This document shows positions 4,073-5,205 of a DNA stretch of 5,205 nt, piece by piece (positions within the stretch are counted from its first letter, which is position 1; each line of letters starts with the position of its first letter). The stretch comes from Hyphomicrobiales bacterium (GTDB taxonomy: Bacteria > Pseudomonadota > Alphaproteobacteria > Micropepsales > Micropepsaceae). The DNA lies in NCBI GenBank assembly GCA_017849395.1, contig JAFIHO010000203.1, positions 1-5,205 on the forward strand, in the 5' to 3' direction. The notes below the pieces were generated by a model. That model had not been told where the DNA came from, ran no database searches, and was given only the letters and a program-made list of their open reading frames with translations. The translations under genes were made by a program, and so were the position numbers.

Positions 4073-5131
4073 TCAGATCTGCGGCGGAAGCTTTATGCCC
4101 AGTACGTTGCGCAGATAGTTGATGTTGTGCGCGAGGTAATCGTCGACGGCGACCTTGTTGTTGCCGCCAATGGCGTCGAACCCGTCATCGCCCCTGCGCG
4201 GGCCATCGACGTCGAAGATTGCCCAACCCTTGAAACGCTTTTCGCGCAGCACCTTGAACAGGGCGGGGAAGTCGACGCCGCCGCCGCCCAGATTGTGATA
4301 GACGCTGGCCTGGCGGTGCATTTCCGGTGTGGGTGTTTCCACATTGCCGCGATATTTGGCGTATGTGTCCTTGAGATGAATCTCCGCCAGGCGGGGGAAG
4401 TAATCGATGACCATCTGCACCGCATCGGCGCCGCCCAGGGTCAGGTGTCCGGTATCGGCCGTCAGCCAGACATAGCGGGGGTCTGTCAGTTCCATGACGC
4501 GACGCACTTCGCGCTCCCGCTCCATCGGGCCCCAGATATGCGGATGCGGCGCAAGCCGCACGCCCATCGCGATGGTCTGGCGTCCCGGTTCATTCAGCGT
4601 GTCGGCCAGCCGCTTCAGATGATCGTCGCTTGGCCCACCCACGGGGCGCTGGCCCATGTTGATCTTCCAGTGATCGCAACCCATCGGTTGCAGGAAATCC
4701 CTGCAGAAGGCGACATGGTCGGCGATCGTCTTGGGAATCTGGGCCGGATCCATGAAATTGGTGGATTGCCCCTTCTGGCCGTTCGATGCGTCGATGAAGG
4801 TGATGCCGGCATCGTCGAACAGCTTGCGCAGCGCCTTGGGGTTGCTGCGGTATTTCTCGACGCCATTGGCATAGAACTCGATGCCTTGCAGACCCAGAGA
4901 CGCCACCATGCGAATGGCTTCTTCGGTGTTGTAGGCCGATGTCACCCCGATACCCGCATCGCCCCAGATCGAACTGGTGGTGCCGAACAGGATGTCGGGA
5001 TTCACCGGGTCCAGCGGCTTGTGATTGATCGTTTTTCCTTGCGCAAAGGCGGCACCCGCGCCCGCAAAGCTCGCAGCTGCCAGCGCCGAAGTGATGAAGT
5101 GCCGACGATGCGGTGCGTAAGCGCGAGACAT
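4073..5131 (-). CDS. Tat-exported sugar isomerase/epimerase-like TIM-barrel protein
   Basis: The 352-aa protein has a twin-arginine signal: HRRHFIT (8-14), a hydrophobic stretch, and a probable cut after AFA (28-30), so it should be folded before export to the periplasm. The mature part fits the xylose-isomerase-like TIM-barrel (AP endonuclease 2) superfamily. Candidate metal or active-site positions are E85 in GIEFY, H196/H198 in LAPHPH, D226 and H229 in TADTGHLTLGG, H252 in EIHLKD, and D307 or D309 in IFDVDG. The DTGH, H-x-KD and GGGGVDF patterns recall inosose dehydratase (IolE) and related isomerases. Export suggests a role on extracytoplasmic sugars; 3-keto-glycoside eliminases of this fold are one possibility. 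The start is ATG 5129-5131, with GGTGG just before it. An upstream ATG (5192-5194) would bury the Tat motif behind 21 more residues. The substrate cannot be told from sequence. No clear promoter is seen before the window edge. Confidence 0.85.
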   Translation of the reverse strand: MSRAYAPHRRHFITSALAAASFAGAGAAFAQGKTINHKPLDPVNPDILFGTTSSIWGDAGIGVTSAYNTEEAIRMVASLGLQGIEFYANGVEKYRSNPKALRKLFDDAGITFIDASNGQKGQSTNFMDPAQIPKTIADHVAFCRDFLQPMGCDHWKINMGQRPVGGPSDDHLKRLADTLNEPGRQTIAMGVRLAPHPHIWGPMEREREVRRVMELTDPRYVWLTADTGHLTLGGADAVQMVIDYFPRLAEIHLKDTYAKYRGNVETPTPEMHRQASVYHNLGGGGVDFPALFKVLREKRFKGWAIFDVDGPRRGDDGFDAIGGNNKVAVDDYLAHNINYLRNVLGIKLPPQI

Positions 5132-5205
5132 TTTCCACCCAGGGTTTGATTTGTTGACGCAACGGTAGAACGCCAGTCCGCCAGAGACAAGCATAAACCC
5201 AACTC

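Noticed and set aside
4127..5149. 340-aa open frame on the plus strand
   Set aside because: It is antisense to the TIM-barrel gene, whose motifs and signal peptide are clear. Long mirror frames are expected in GC-rich DNA.
5132..5194. 21-residue N-terminal extension of the TIM-barrel protein
   Set aside because: It would place the twin-arginine motif about 30 residues in, and its ATG has no ribosome site. The ATG at 5131 gives a typical Tat leader.
1..5205. CRISPR arrays, tRNA or rRNA genes, riboswitches
   Set aside because: No regularly spaced direct repeats, cloverleaf sequences, rRNA segments or known aptamer cores were found on reading either strand.

Overview
The window looks like a chromosomal segment of a GC-rich alphaproteobacterium. 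The evidence is the hflX-mazG neighbourhood, the GC-rich codon use of the host genes, and small basic proteins and Tat-exported TIM-barrel enzymes of a kind common in that class. I do not name a genus.

Layout. (1) Bases 1-227 hold the 3' end of hflX (+). A short intergenic gap (228-270) carries three DnaA-box-like nonamers and an inverted repeat, and separates hflX from the convergent mazG (-, 271-1074), an NTP pyrophosphohydrolase. (2) A complete insertion element of the IS1595 (ISXO2-like) family lies at 1169-3136 (1968 bp). Its 23-bp terminal inverted repeats match at 21 of 23 positions, and it is flanked by a perfect 8-bp direct repeat, AATTATAT. It sits in an AT-rich spacer that used to separate mazG from a divergent small gene. 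(3) To the right are that small basic-protein gene (+, 3216-3398), then tail-to-tail a secreted TPR protein (-, 3408-3983) with a clear sigma70-like promoter, then a Tat-signal sugar isomerase/epimerase-like TIM-barrel protein (-, 4073-5131).

The element is the most interesting part, because it carries more than a transposase. After the tnp gene (1233-2150) come a 51-aa lysine-rich ORF on the minus strand (2220-2375) and, divergently, a 182-aa helical protein on the plus strand (2374-2922). The latter carries an R-X4-H motif (R93...H98) of the type seen in HEPN ribonuclease-fold proteins. The two start codons overlap head to head in the tetramer CATG. A third possible ORF (minus, 2811-2999) has a good Shine-Dalgarno sequence. 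It lies behind an 11-bp inverted repeat whose loop contains a partial copy of the terminal inverted repeat. A transposon carrying a putative HEPN-type toxin or defence gene with a small basic partner is the best candidate for an undescribed system. The functional assignment is inference from a short motif and gene arrangement only.

How the genes work together: the host genes are mostly independent housekeeping functions (ribosome-associated GTPase, nucleotide-pool cleaning, envelope proteins) and no long operon is visible. The element appears to have landed without breaking a gene, though it now separates mazG and the small gene from their original upstream DNA.
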